From: Bacteroides sedimenti
Lineage (GTDB): Bacteria > Bacteroidota > Bacteroidia > Bacteroidales > Bacteroidaceae
Direction of reading: 5' to 3'
DNA: 64,000 nucleotides
Assembly: GCF_040365225.1 (NCBI RefSeq)
Contig: NZ_AP028055.1
Coordinates: 682,001-746,000 of the forward strand
Shown here: positions 52,140 through 60,493 of the stretch, one piece after another
Layout of the letters: every line of letters starts with the position of its first letter
How positions within the stretch are numbered: the stretch's first letter is position 1
The notes under the pieces: model-generated
Seen by the model: the letters and a program-made list of their open reading frames with translations, nothing else
Told to the model about the DNA's origin: nothing
The model's database searches: none
Program-made: the position numbers and the translations under genes

Positions 52140-52550
52140 ATGGCAATTCGTTACAGCGTTCACACCAATACTTTGAAGAATGCAAAGACTGGTGAAGACA
52201 AAAAATCTGTTTGGGTAAGTGTAAAAAGTAGATCTAACTATAGGATGGAGGATTTGGTCAGGGAGCTAAGTGGTGGTTCGCCGGCTAAGAAGGGCGAACT
52301 GATGAGTGCGTTTATAAGGATTGCCGCTTGCATTGAGGAAAAACTGAAAGATGGGCACAGTGTTACCATTGATGGATATGGTACGTTCCAGCTGACAGTG
52401 CAGGTTAAAGAGGGGAAAGAGAATAGCGATTTCCGTGCCGAGTCAGTGGAATTGAAGAATGTGATATTTAATGCCACCAGACAGGCAAAGAAAAGAATCA
52501 ACGCTGCCGGGTTTGAACGTTTCAATGAAGATATTCATCCCAGACGATAA
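52140..52550 (+). CDS. HU-HIG-type DNA-binding protein
   Basis: A 136-residue HU-related protein of the Bacteroidota HU-HIG group. Like other members it begins MAIRYSVHTN and has a divergent HU core (residues 30-110, with KGELMSAFIRIAACIEEKLKDGHSVTIDGYGTFQLTVQ), then a C-terminal basic tail. It is distinct from the 91-residue HU at 41389. It is enclosed by two B12 riboswitches facing away on the other strand and has the third palindrome array in its leader. Its regulatory targets are unknown. Confidence 0.87.
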   Translation: MAIRYSVHTNTLKNAKTGEDKKSVWVSVKSRSNYRMEDLVRELSGGSPAKKGELMSAFIRIAACIEEKLKDGHSVTIDGYGTFQLTVQVKEGKENSDFRAESVELKNVIFNATRQAKKRINAAGFERFNEDIHPRR

Positions 52551-52562
52551 ATAAAAAAGAAA

Positions 52563-52588
52563 ACCCGGGCGAATCACTTCGACCGGGT
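52563..52588. terminator. Bidirectional terminator, strongest on the minus strand
   Basis: ACCCGG (52563-52568) pairs with CCGGGT (52583-52588), with an inner CGAA/TTCG stem. On the minus strand it is followed by TTTTCTTTTTTATTT (to about 52549), an excellent terminator tail. On the plus strand the tail GTCTTTC is weaker. It therefore ends the transcript starting at riboswitch 2 and probably also HU-HIG. Confidence 0.88.
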
Positions 52589-52776
52589 GTCTTTCAATAA
52601 ACTTGGCAGAGTTTAAAGATTATATACTATTTGTCATAAAGTTTTCGCCTGTTAGAGTAGAAAATATTCCTTCACCCTTTCAGCTACATAATTGGTTATG
52701 GAAATAATATAACCGGAATGATTATCATTCGGCTACGTGGTTCAACGCTTTATCCTCGAAAGCTATTGAAAAGCAT
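52589..52776 (-). ncRNA. Possible non-coding RNA body behind the orphan cobalamin riboswitch
   Basis: The 188 bases between riboswitch 2 and its terminator contain no ORF longer than about ten codons in any minus-strand frame. ATG codons at the 3' edge of the aptamer and further down all meet stops within ten codons. A near-perfect 20-bp palindrome (52713-52732, CCGGAATGATTATCATTCGG) lies in the middle; it could be a hairpin or, given the TGATTATCA core, a Fur-like operator. A decayed gene is the alternative. Confidence 0.5.
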
Positions 52777-52952
52777 GCATGGCAGGTCTTCTGACTCTGT
52801 TTCCGTTTGCAGGCACCTTCCCGAACATTCAGTTCAGTGGTAGTGAGTAGTTGCCAGCAACGTTTTGTTGAAACTTACAGCAGCGGGACTGTTCAGGACT
52901 TTCACCTGATTCCCTTTTCATCTTTTGCCCGATAGGGCTTTAGAACCAATGC
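52777..52952 (-). ncRNA. Orphan cobalamin riboswitch
   Basis: The minus strand carries the same conserved blocks as the btuB-operon element: GGGAATCAGGTGAAAGTCCTG, AACAGTCCCGCTGCTGTAA, ACCACTGAAC, TTCGGGAAGG and AGTCAGAAGACCTGCC. It is complete and has its own promoter, so it looks functional. No minus-strand gene follows: the transcript would run about 400 nt to the terminator at 52563-52588, just past the opposite-strand HU-HIG stop codon. Confidence 0.93.
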
Positions 52953-52957
52953 AGAAG

Positions 52958-52965
52958 CAAAGATA
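52958..52965 (-). promoter_or_regulatory. -7 box (TATCTTTG on minus strand) for the orphan riboswitch
   Basis: It matches TAnnTTTG, with TTTG-containing sequence about 15-20 bases upstream (GTTTTGTTT). Initiation near 52951 coincides with the 5' edge of the aptamer. Confidence 0.7.
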
Positions 52966-53024
52966 CATATTTATTTTAAACAAAACAGGATTGCGGAAGA
53001 ATAAAATCTTCGCAATCCTGCTTT

Positions 53025-54791
53025 TTAATTTTTGGCGAGGGTGAATACGAACTCCAGTCCACCGCCTTTATTATTTTTGGCCGAGATGTTTCCTCCGTGT
53101 ATAAGTATGGAGTTCTTCACGATGGCAAGTCCCAGCCCGGTACCGCCTATCTTTCGCGATCGTCCTTTGTCAACCCGGTAGAATCGTTCGAAGAGCCGGT
53201 TCAAATGTTCCGGTGAAACGCCTACGCCTGTATCCGAGAAACTGAAGTAATAGAATGTTTCATCTTCTCTGAAGCATTTTATTGTGATGGAAATATCGGT
53301 TCCAGCGTAAGAGATGGAATTATCCATCAGATTGCGGAAGATGGAATAGATGAGCGATGCGTTTCCGCGGATATACATATCTTTTTTCAGCAGGTTATGA
53401 ACGGAGATGTTTCTCATTTCAAGCTCCAGAGATACCTCATTAATTATATTCTGTACCAGTGAATTTACTTCCACCTTTTCCATGTCGATCATGTTGCTTG
53501 CCTCATCTATTCGGGTAAGAACCGAAATATCCCTTAGCAGCCTGGTCAATCGGTTGCTTTGTGCATAACATCTTTCTATGAAAGTATTGAATTTGTCTTT
53601 CGGCAGGTTCGGATTGTTGACTATGGTTTCCAGATATCCTTGGATACTGCTTACAGGAGTTTTCAACTCATGAGCAATATTCTGCGTCAGCTGCCTTTTC
53701 ATGCGGTGCTGTTCCTCTTCCATAGTCACATCATTAATTGAAACTTCAAAGCTGAGGTCCTGGAAAATGATACATTCAACAATAAAGACTCTTCCGTTTT
53801 TCTCAATATTAAGAGAGAGGCGTCTCTCCTGATTTCCCGGTTTTGCCGGTGCATTGTTTATAAATTCGGTAATCTTCTGTAGCTCCGGAATTGAGAATAC
53901 CTCTTCCGCGCTTTGAAGATTGACATCCGATATCAGGTTGCTATACTGTGTAAAGAGACTGTTGACAAGAATTTCTTTTTTTTCGGCATTGAAGACCCCC
54001 AGTCCTTCATGAGAACTTTGCAGATGGGTAATCAGCTTTTCGCGTTCAATATATAGAGCCTCTTTTGTTTCGCGAAGACGCTTGTATATTTTGATAATAT
54101 GTTGCGAAATCTCACCCAGTTCGTTATGCGGAAAAGTCTTTTCCATATCCATTCCCAAAGGCTCGTCGCGGTGTGCCCTTACGGTAAATTCCCTTAATCG
54201 GGCAATGGACATTCCAAACTTTCTGGTAAATCTGGAAAATGCGATGGTGAGTATTATAGTAATGAATATGGTAAACCAAACGAAATGGTAATCAGCTTTC
54301 AAACTGGTGATTAGTTCAACATTGTAGGGCAGCGCACTTCGTATTATGTAGTCGTCATACAGCGTGGCCGAATAGAAATAAGAAACTCCGGTAGTTTCTG
54401 ACGTTCTTCTAACAGAATAACCGGTTCCACTCTCTAATGCCATTTTTATTTCGGGCCTTTCCAGATGATTCCCTATGTGGTTGTAATCCTTCTTTTGATT
54501 ATCAAAAATTACTTTCCCATCTAAGGTGATTACTGTTGTTCGAAGATCCTTTAATTTATGTCGTTTAATAAAGCCGTTCAGCGCATTTTCTATATTGCTG
54601 GAATCGTTAATCTCCTCGTGTAATCGAGCATTATAATCTTGTAGTTTTGTATTTAGTAATTCCACTTTAAACTCTTTCTCCCGCTGATATTGATAGCCAA
54701 TAAAACATAGTGAAAAGGCTGCAAAAAGAGCAACTACCGAAAGCAGTAACTTTTGGTTGAAAGATAAAAGTGGTTTGTTGATTGGAGTCAT
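53025..54791 (-). CDS. PhoR-like sensor histidine kinase
   Basis: A 588-residue inner-membrane kinase. Two membrane helices (about 13-33 and 167-187) flank a periplasmic sensor of about 130 residues. HAMP-like sequence (188-240), a PAS-like region (about 255-355) and the HisKA box NIAHELKTP with His374 follow. The ATPase shows NLMDNSISYA (N box), DTGVGV (G1), FERFYRVD (F box) and GGTGLGLAIVK (G2). It follows its response regulator by 29 bases. The signal is not identifiable; PhoBR or RprXY-like roles are possible. Confidence 0.9.
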   Translation of the reverse strand: MTPINKPLLSFNQKLLLSVVALFAAFSLCFIGYQYQREKEFKVELLNTKLQDYNARLHEEINDSSNIENALNGFIKRHKLKDLRTTVITLDGKVIFDNQKKDYNHIGNHLERPEIKMALESGTGYSVRRTSETTGVSYFYSATLYDDYIIRSALPYNVELITSLKADYHFVWFTIFITIILTIAFSRFTRKFGMSIARLREFTVRAHRDEPLGMDMEKTFPHNELGEISQHIIKIYKRLRETKEALYIEREKLITHLQSSHEGLGVFNAEKKEILVNSLFTQYSNLISDVNLQSAEEVFSIPELQKITEFINNAPAKPGNQERRLSLNIEKNGRVFIVECIIFQDLSFEVSINDVTMEEEQHRMKRQLTQNIAHELKTPVSSIQGYLETIVNNPNLPKDKFNTFIERCYAQSNRLTRLLRDISVLTRIDEASNMIDMEKVEVNSLVQNIINEVSLELEMRNISVHNLLKKDMYIRGNASLIYSIFRNLMDNSISYAGTDISITIKCFREDETFYYFSFSDTGVGVSPEHLNRLFERFYRVDKGRSRKIGGTGLGLAIVKNSILIHGGNISAKNNKGGGLEFVFTLAKN

Positions 54792-54820
54792 ATAATAATC
54801 AGATGTTATTAGATACGAAG

Positions 54821-55510
54821 TTATTCACTTTCAAAGCAATAACCATAACCCAGACGGGTAACTATTTGTTTTCCATATTCGCCTATTTTTTTACGTAGGC
54901 GAGTGATGTTTACATCTATTGTACGATCGAGAACATACACTTCATCGCTCCATATTTTGGAAAGAATATCTTCTCTGGAGAATACACGTCCTTTGTTTTG
55001 CAGTAACAGGAGAAGAATCTCAAATTCTTTTTTGGTCAAAGAAATTTCATGTTCGTCTATACTTACCTTTTTCTTGCTGATATCAAGTACCAAACCTTTG
55101 TAGATAATCTGTTCGCTGCTCTCTTTTGCAGTTGCATTTCCTGTGCGACGAATAACAGCCTTAACTCGTGATATTACTTCGCGGATAGAGAATGGTTTAG
55201 AGATATAGTCGTCAGCTCCCAGATTAAAGCCGGTGATTGTGTCGTTTTCCGTATCCTTTGCTGTGATGAATATTATTGGAATTTGTGCTGTTTTTTTATC
55301 TTTTTTGAGAATATTGGCCATCTTAAATCCCGATATCTCACCCATCATCACATCCAGTAAGAGCAGATCATAGCTAGAGATGTTCAATTTCAGTGCTTCT
55401 TCAGCTGAGTTTGCTGTATCTACTTCGAATCCTTCATTCTCAAGATTAAATTTCAGGATCTCACAAAGATCTTCTTCGTCATCAACAACTAAAATTCGAT
55501 TGTCATTCAT
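54821..55510 (-). CDS. OmpR/PhoB-type response regulator
   Basis: A 229-residue regulator with a receiver domain (phospho-acceptor Asp53 in LLLLDVMMG, acidic DDEE at 10-13, Lys in DDYISKPFS) and a winged-helix DNA-binding domain (about 135-229, LTKKEFEILLLLLQNKGRVFSREDIL and VDVNITRLRKKIG-like DVNITRLRKKIGEYG). It precedes the histidine kinase and probably is phosphorylated by it. A consensus promoter lies upstream. Confidence 0.93.
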   Translation of the reverse strand: MNDNRILVVDDEEDLCEILKFNLENEGFEVDTANSAEEALKLNISSYDLLLLDVMMGEISGFKMANILKKDKKTAQIPIIFITAKDTENDTITGFNLGADDYISKPFSIREVISRVKAVIRRTGNATAKESSEQIIYKGLVLDISKKKVSIDEHEISLTKKEFEILLLLLQNKGRVFSREDILSKIWSDEVYVLDRTIDVNITRLRKKIGEYGKQIVTRLGYGYCFESE

Positions 55511-55534
55511 AATTTTTTTCTTTTGTTATCTATA

Positions 55535-55542
55535 CAAATATA
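55535..55542 (-). promoter_or_regulatory. -7 box (TATATTTG on minus strand) for the two-component operon
   Basis: It matches TAnnTTTG 25 bases upstream of the response regulator ATG. Confidence 0.6.
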
Positions 55543-55647
55543 TGCATTCTTCTTAATTATTCGCAAAGATCCATATTTATTATTACGGTTGAATGAAATA
55601 CATATTACAAAGTTGTGACATTCCTTTTCTGTATAAAAAGTTATCTT

Positions 55648-55655
55648 TATATTTG
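55648..55655 (+). promoter_or_regulatory. -7 box (TATATTTG) for the transglutaminase-like gene
   Basis: It matches TAnnTTTG. Initiation near 55662 makes the ATG at 55681 the first start within the transcript. Confidence 0.6.
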
Positions 55656-55680
55656 TTTCATGATTGTTTTTAGCAAGAAA

Positions 55681-56865
55681 ATGAAGAATATTAATGTCTG
55701 GAAAGTCCTTTCAATCTCATTGTTAGTTTTTATTATAGGATCGGGAGCACTTTATTTATGTCGGGACAACCTTTTCCGACAAGGATATAAACTGGTCGAC
55801 GAGTTGGGAGGCAATGTTTTTCCTTCTGCTATTCTTTCAATTGCTACGACCGATACACTGGTTGTTAAACCTACCGATAATCACATTCTGGGCAATCCGA
55901 AATCTGGCTTTATCATTCGACTAAGAGCTCCCAGAGCAAACAGTAAAGTAAGAATTACACTTGCCAAAACTCCTTTCTTTGAAGAGTCTGTATCAGAATT
56001 TATATTGGAGGAATCAAAAACATTTTACCAGATATTTCCGGATGTAATATGGAATTATGATGCTTTGAGAAACAATAACCAGGCAGTACCAGTCAGTGTT
56101 TCTGTTGAAGTGGAGCTTAATGGAACCAAATTAGGACAAACTGTTCGTACCTATTCTGTTAGAAGTATAAACGAATGTTTGTTGGGTTATGTGGATAGCA
56201 AGCAGCGATTTCATGATACGGGAATTTTCTTTGCTGCATATGTCAACGAAGAGCATCCAATGATTGACAAGTTATTGCGAGAAGCCTTAAATACCCGTCT
56301 TGTTAATCGTTTTGTGGGGTACCAGTTCAATAATCCGGTTTTAGTGGACAAACAGGTTTATGCTCTGTGGAACGTGTTGCAGAAACGTAATTTTAAATAC
56401 AGTTCTGTCTCAACTTCGAGCCTATCTTCCAATGTGGTTTTCTCGCAACGGGTACGTACTCTCGATGATGCCCTTGAATCGTCTCAGGTAAACTGTGTGG
56501 ATGGTAGTGTTCTGTTTGCGTCACTTCTAAGAGCAATAAACATAGATCCTATCTTAGTACGGATGCCGGGACATATGTTTGTGGGGTATTATCTGGATAA
56601 GAAACATAGTAAAAGAGATTTTTTGGAAACAACAATGATAGGTGATGTGAATTTGGATGAATTCTTCCCGGATGAACGATTAGACTCTACGATGGTTGGC
56701 AAATCTCAAAACGAGATGTCACTGCTTACCTTCAAAAAGTCTAAAGAATATGCGAATAGAGTTTTTGAAAAGAATCTTCCGGCATTAAAAGCGCATCAGC
56801 GTTTCTATATGTACCTCGAAATATCCAAAGAGGTGCGTGGGAAAATTCAGCCTATCGGCAAATAA
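55681..56865 (+). CDS. Membrane-anchored transglutaminase-like protein
   Basis: A 394-residue protein with an N-terminal membrane anchor (about residues 10-28) and an exported body. The C-terminal half has a transglutaminase/papain-like fold: Cys in SQVNCVDGSVLFASLL, His in RMPGHMFVGYYLD, and a downstream acidic residue. The start at 55681 is preferred to ATGs at 55660 and 55615, which lie at or before the predicted transcription start. It may be a peptidase or structural member; the target is unknown. It precedes the DUF3805/3806 gene by 26 bases. Confidence 0.72.
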   Translation: MKNINVWKVLSISLLVFIIGSGALYLCRDNLFRQGYKLVDELGGNVFPSAILSIATTDTLVVKPTDNHILGNPKSGFIIRLRAPRANSKVRITLAKTPFFEESVSEFILEESKTFYQIFPDVIWNYDALRNNNQAVPVSVSVEVELNGTKLGQTVRTYSVRSINECLLGYVDSKQRFHDTGIFFAAYVNEEHPMIDKLLREALNTRLVNRFVGYQFNNPVLVDKQVYALWNVLQKRNFKYSSVSTSSLSSNVVFSQRVRTLDDALESSQVNCVDGSVLFASLLRAINIDPILVRMPGHMFVGYYLDKKHSKRDFLETTMIGDVNLDEFFPDERLDSTMVGKSQNEMSLLTFKKSKEYANRVFEKNLPALKAHQRFYMYLEISKEVRGKIQPIGK

Positions 56866-56891
56866 TTAATAAAATAAGAAAAGATAGATAT

Positions 56892-57734
56892 ATGAGTGTG
56901 CAAGGTAAAAAGTTTATTTCTCCAGGAGCCTGGTTTTCGTTGATATTCCCTTCTGCATGGAATGAGTTTGAGGATTCGGAAGGCTGTTTTCTGTTTTACA
57001 ATCCTAATAAATGGACTGGTAATTTCAGGATTACTGCATTAAGGGATGATAGAAATAAAAGATACGGAAAAGAATCGGTTGATTATGAGTTGAAAGAGAA
57101 TAAGAATGCAGCCCTTGTGAAGGTCGGCGAACTGAACTGTGCATACAGCAAAGAGATGTTTCAGGAAGAAGGCGCTTATTATGTAACACATGTATGGATT
57201 ACCGGCATTGATAATGTAGCATTTGAATGCACATTTACCGTTCCACGCGGAAGCAATGTGGATGAGGCTGAAAAGATAATTTCATCGCTAAATATATATC
57301 CGATAGGGCAACTGATTCACGAAATAATTCCAATTCGTGTGCTCGAGATCAATGAGGTAAATGAAGCTTTTGATTGGACTTCGAAAACAATTAAAAAGCA
57401 ATTGAAGAAAGATTTCACCTCTTCGGAAGAGGATATTGTTAAAATTCAACAGTTAATTGATAACGGAAGCTTCAAACCTCAACAAAGAGAGGCATGGATT
57501 TCGTTGGGCATTGCATTTGGTTCAATACTTGAGAACCAGATTGATGGTATGGAATGGGTCACTGTTATCAAAGGAAAACAAGAAGTTCCGGCATTACGTT
57601 TTGAGCAAAGCCAGCTGGTGATTTATCCGGCAGAACTGATTTGGAATCCGATTCATTCGGGACAAACATGTGTTTTGAATGCCATTTTTGAAGAGATAAA
57701 ACAAAAGGTGGAGAAAGAGTTGAATAAGCAATAA
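56892..57734 (+). CDS. DUF3805/DUF3806 protein
   Basis: A 280-residue cytoplasmic protein without signal peptide. The N-terminal DUF3805 domain (about 1-145) contains FISPGAWFSLIFPSAWNEFED and NPNKWTGNFRITALR. The C-terminal DUF3806 domain (about 175-275) contains QREAWISLGIAFGSILENQ and LIWNPIHSGQ. This pairing is typical of Bacteroides. The function is unknown. It sits between the transglutaminase-like gene and the ABC-F gene with short gaps (26 and 10 bases), suggesting an operon. Confidence 0.82.
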   Translation: MSVQGKKFISPGAWFSLIFPSAWNEFEDSEGCFLFYNPNKWTGNFRITALRDDRNKRYGKESVDYELKENKNAALVKVGELNCAYSKEMFQEEGAYYVTHVWITGIDNVAFECTFTVPRGSNVDEAEKIISSLNIYPIGQLIHEIIPIRVLEINEVNEAFDWTSKTIKKQLKKDFTSSEEDIVKIQQLIDNGSFKPQQREAWISLGIAFGSILENQIDGMEWVTVIKGKQEVPALRFEQSQLVIYPAELIWNPIHSGQTCVLNAIFEEIKQKVEKELNKQ

Positions 57735-57744
57735 GAGGAATAAA

Positions 57745-59610
57745 ATGGCGAGTTATATGCAGGTAGACGGGTTAACCAAATCATTTGGCGATTTGGTCCT
57801 GTTTAATAAGATATCATTTGGGATAGCAGAAGGACAAAGAATGGGTCTGATTGCTAAAAACGGAAGTGGGAAAACAACCTTACTAAATATCATAGCCGGG
57901 AAAGAGGGGTATGACGAAGGAGATATAGTTTTCAGGAGAGACTTACGCGTGGCGTATCTCGAGCAGGACCCTCATTATCCGGAAGAGTTGACTGTACTTG
58001 AGGCTTGTTTTCATTCAGAAAACACAACTGTGCAGTTGCTTAAGGAGTACGAAGCATGTATGGAGACTGAAGGACACCCTGGTTTGCAGGAACTGCTTAT
58101 ACGAATGGATCATGAAAAAGCCTGGGATTATGAAAGAAAGGCAAAGCAGATTCTTTCGCAATTAAAAATCCGTAACTTCGACCAGCCGATAAAATCACTT
58201 TCCGGCGGTCAGCTGAAGAGGGTAGCTTTGGCTAATACACTGATTACTGAACCCGAATTGCTGATTCTTGATGAGCCAACCAACCACCTCGATCTGGATA
58301 TGACAGAATGGCTGGAGGAATATCTCAAACGATCAAACATTAGCTTGCTGATGGTTACTCACGATCGTTATTTTCTGGACAGGGTATGCTCCGAAATTAT
58401 TGAAATAGATAATAAACAGATTTATCAGTATAAAGGGAACTATAGCTATTATCTGGAGAAAAGACAGGAACGAATCGATGCTACTAATGTAGAGATTGAA
58501 CGGGCCAATAATCTGTACCGCACGGAACTGGACTGGATGCGACGTATGCCACAGGCACGTGCACATAAAGCTAAGTACAGACAAGATGCCTTTTACGAAT
58601 TGGAAAAGGTAGCCAAACAGCGTTTCAATAATGATAATGTGAAACTGAACGTGAAAGCCTCTTATATCGGTTCGAAAATATTTGAGGCAGAACATGTATA
58701 TAAAAGCTTTGGCGATTTGAAAATCCTGGATGACTTTTCGTATACATTTGCCCGCTATGAAAAAATGGGGATAGTAGGAAATAACGGAACAGGAAAGTCA
58801 ACCTTCATTAAAATCCTGATGGGAGAAGCAAAACCTGATAAAGGAAATATTGATGTGGGTGAAACGGTTCGTTTTGGTTACTACTCTCAGGATGGACTAC
58901 AATTCGACGAACAGATGAAAGTCATTGATGTGGTACAGGATATCGCAGAAGTAATAGAACTGGGAGATGGAAAGAAACTTACTGCCTCACAGTTTCTTCA
59001 GCATTTCCTCTTTACACCCGAAACTCAACACAGTTATGTGTACAAATTAAGTGGTGGCGAGAAAAGGCGTCTCTATCTTTGTACCGTATTGATGAGGAAT
59101 CCTAATTTTCTTGTGCTTGATGAGCCAACCAATGACCTTGATATCGTAACCTTGAATGTGCTGGAAGAATATTTGGTCAACTTTAAAGGATGCGTGATTG
59201 TGGTTTCTCACGACCGCTATTTCATGGATAAGGTTGTTGATCACTTACTTGTATTCAATGGACAAGGTGATATCCGTGATTTTCCGGGGAATTATTCTGA
59301 TTACCGCGATTGGAGCGAAGCAAAGAAGCAGAAGGAAAAAGAAGCCGAAAAACCAAAAGAAGAAAAAACAGCAAGGGTTCGTATAAATGATAAACGCAAA
59401 ATGACCTTTAAGGAGCGAAATGAATTCGCTCAGTTGGAAAAAGAGTTGGAAGAGCTTGAACAGGAAAAGGCAGATCTGGAAGCAGATCTTTGTACCGGTG
59501 ATGTTCCTGCTTCACAATTAATGGAAAAATCAAAAAGAATAGCTGAGATTATTGATTTGATTGACGAGAAGACTATGAGATGGCTCGAATTAAGCGAAAT
59601 TGAAGGATAA
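57745..59610 (+). CDS. ABC-F family ATPase (Uup-like)
   Basis: A soluble 621-residue tandem ABC protein. Walker A sites are KNGSGKTT and NNGTGKST, signatures LSGGQLKRVALA and LSGGEKRRLYL, and Walker B sites LLILDEPTNHLDL and LVLDEPTNDLDI. A linker of about 80 residues lies between the domains. The C-terminal coiled coil (about 545-621, Glu/Lys-rich) is characteristic of the Uup group. ABC-F proteins act on ribosomes or in replication-associated processes; Uup-type members affect transposon excision and ribosome function in E. coli. The PHP gene follows by 3 bases. Confidence 0.92.
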   Translation: MASYMQVDGLTKSFGDLVLFNKISFGIAEGQRMGLIAKNGSGKTTLLNIIAGKEGYDEGDIVFRRDLRVAYLEQDPHYPEELTVLEACFHSENTTVQLLKEYEACMETEGHPGLQELLIRMDHEKAWDYERKAKQILSQLKIRNFDQPIKSLSGGQLKRVALANTLITEPELLILDEPTNHLDLDMTEWLEEYLKRSNISLLMVTHDRYFLDRVCSEIIEIDNKQIYQYKGNYSYYLEKRQERIDATNVEIERANNLYRTELDWMRRMPQARAHKAKYRQDAFYELEKVAKQRFNNDNVKLNVKASYIGSKIFEAEHVYKSFGDLKILDDFSYTFARYEKMGIVGNNGTGKSTFIKILMGEAKPDKGNIDVGETVRFGYYSQDGLQFDEQMKVIDVVQDIAEVIELGDGKKLTASQFLQHFLFTPETQHSYVYKLSGGEKRRLYLCTVLMRNPNFLVLDEPTNDLDIVTLNVLEEYLVNFKGCVIVVSHDRYFMDKVVDHLLVFNGQGDIRDFPGNYSDYRDWSEAKKQKEKEAEKPKEEKTARVRINDKRKMTFKERNEFAQLEKELEELEQEKADLEADLCTGDVPASQLMEKSKRIAEIIDLIDEKTMRWLELSEIEG

Positions 59611-59613
59611 ATT

Positions 59614-60450
59614 ATGAATCTTACGAATTATCATAGCCATACCACGTTCTGTGACGGAAGGGCACCGATGGAAGATTTTATTAAGGAAGCCATACGACAA
59701 GGATTTACATCTTATGGCATTTCATCACATGCACCACTCCCTTTTCCAACACGATGGACGATGGAGAAAGAGAATGTTAGTTCTTACCTTGATGAATTTT
59801 TCAAATTAAAGAAGATATATAAGGATAAGATTGAGCTCTATATCGGGCTGGAGATTGACTATCTTGACGAAAATAGCAACCCAGCTGCAGAATACTTTCA
59901 GAATTTACCACTGGATTATCGCATAGGCTCAGTACATCTTCTTAAAGACGAGAAAGGGGAAATCGTAGATATTGATTGCAGCAAAGAGGTATTTAAGGAA
60001 AGACTTGAGAAGCACTTTCATAATGATTTGAAAACTACAGTCCTTGCCTATTATAATCAGTTAATGACAATGGTCGGGCTAGGTGGGTTTGACATTGTTG
60101 GGCATGCAGATAAGATTGCATATAATGCCTCTTTTTGCCAGGTAGATGTAACTGCACAGGAATGGTATAAGCAAACAGTAAGAGAACTTTTTGCATATAT
60201 TGCTGAAAAAGGATATATGATGGAAATCAATACAAAAGCTTTTCATCAATTAGGCGTTTTTTATCCAAGTGTGACTAATTTTTCTTTGATCAGAGAAATG
60301 AATATTCCCGTTTTGGTAAACTCTGATTCGCACTTTCCTGAACTTGTTAATGATGGCCGTACTGAAGCACTTCAAGCGTTGAAATCCGCCGGAATAAATG
60401 TTGTTATGGAATTAACGGGAGGTGTCTGGCAGAAAGCACTTATTCTCTAA
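59614..60450 (+). CDS. PHP-domain histidinol-phosphatase-like protein
   Basis: A 278-residue metal-dependent phosphoesterase of the PHP family, close to HisJ/HisK histidinol phosphatases. Metal-binding motifs are NYHSHTTFCDG at the N-terminus, the H in SSHAP, E in IELYIGLEID, the H in IGSVHLL, HADK and the C-terminal NSDSHFPE. There is no his gene nearby, so the histidine pathway role is plausible but not certain. It is directly downstream of the ABC-F gene. Confidence 0.85.
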   Translation: MNLTNYHSHTTFCDGRAPMEDFIKEAIRQGFTSYGISSHAPLPFPTRWTMEKENVSSYLDEFFKLKKIYKDKIELYIGLEIDYLDENSNPAAEYFQNLPLDYRIGSVHLLKDEKGEIVDIDCSKEVFKERLEKHFHNDLKTTVLAYYNQLMTMVGLGGFDIVGHADKIAYNASFCQVDVTAQEWYKQTVRELFAYIAEKGYMMEINTKAFHQLGVFYPSVTNFSLIREMNIPVLVNSDSHFPELVNDGRTEALQALKSAGINVVMELTGGVWQKALIL

Positions 60451-60462
60451 TAAGATTTTATT

Positions 60463-60493
60463 GTAGAATGAGGCTGATGTTGTCTCATTCTAC
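60463..60493. terminator. Terminator at the convergent PHP / isomerase-like gene ends
   Basis: A perfect 10-bp stem GTAGAATGAG/CTCATTCTAC (60463-60472 with 60484-60493) overlaps the stop codon of the minus-strand gene. AT-rich sequence follows on the minus side. Confidence 0.7.

Noticed and set aside
52238..52525. 95-codon minus-strand frame opposite HU-HIG, which could be the gene behind the orphan riboswitch
   Set aside because: It is the antisense shadow of the HU-HIG coding sequence, and a strong terminator (52563-52588) lies between it and the riboswitch.
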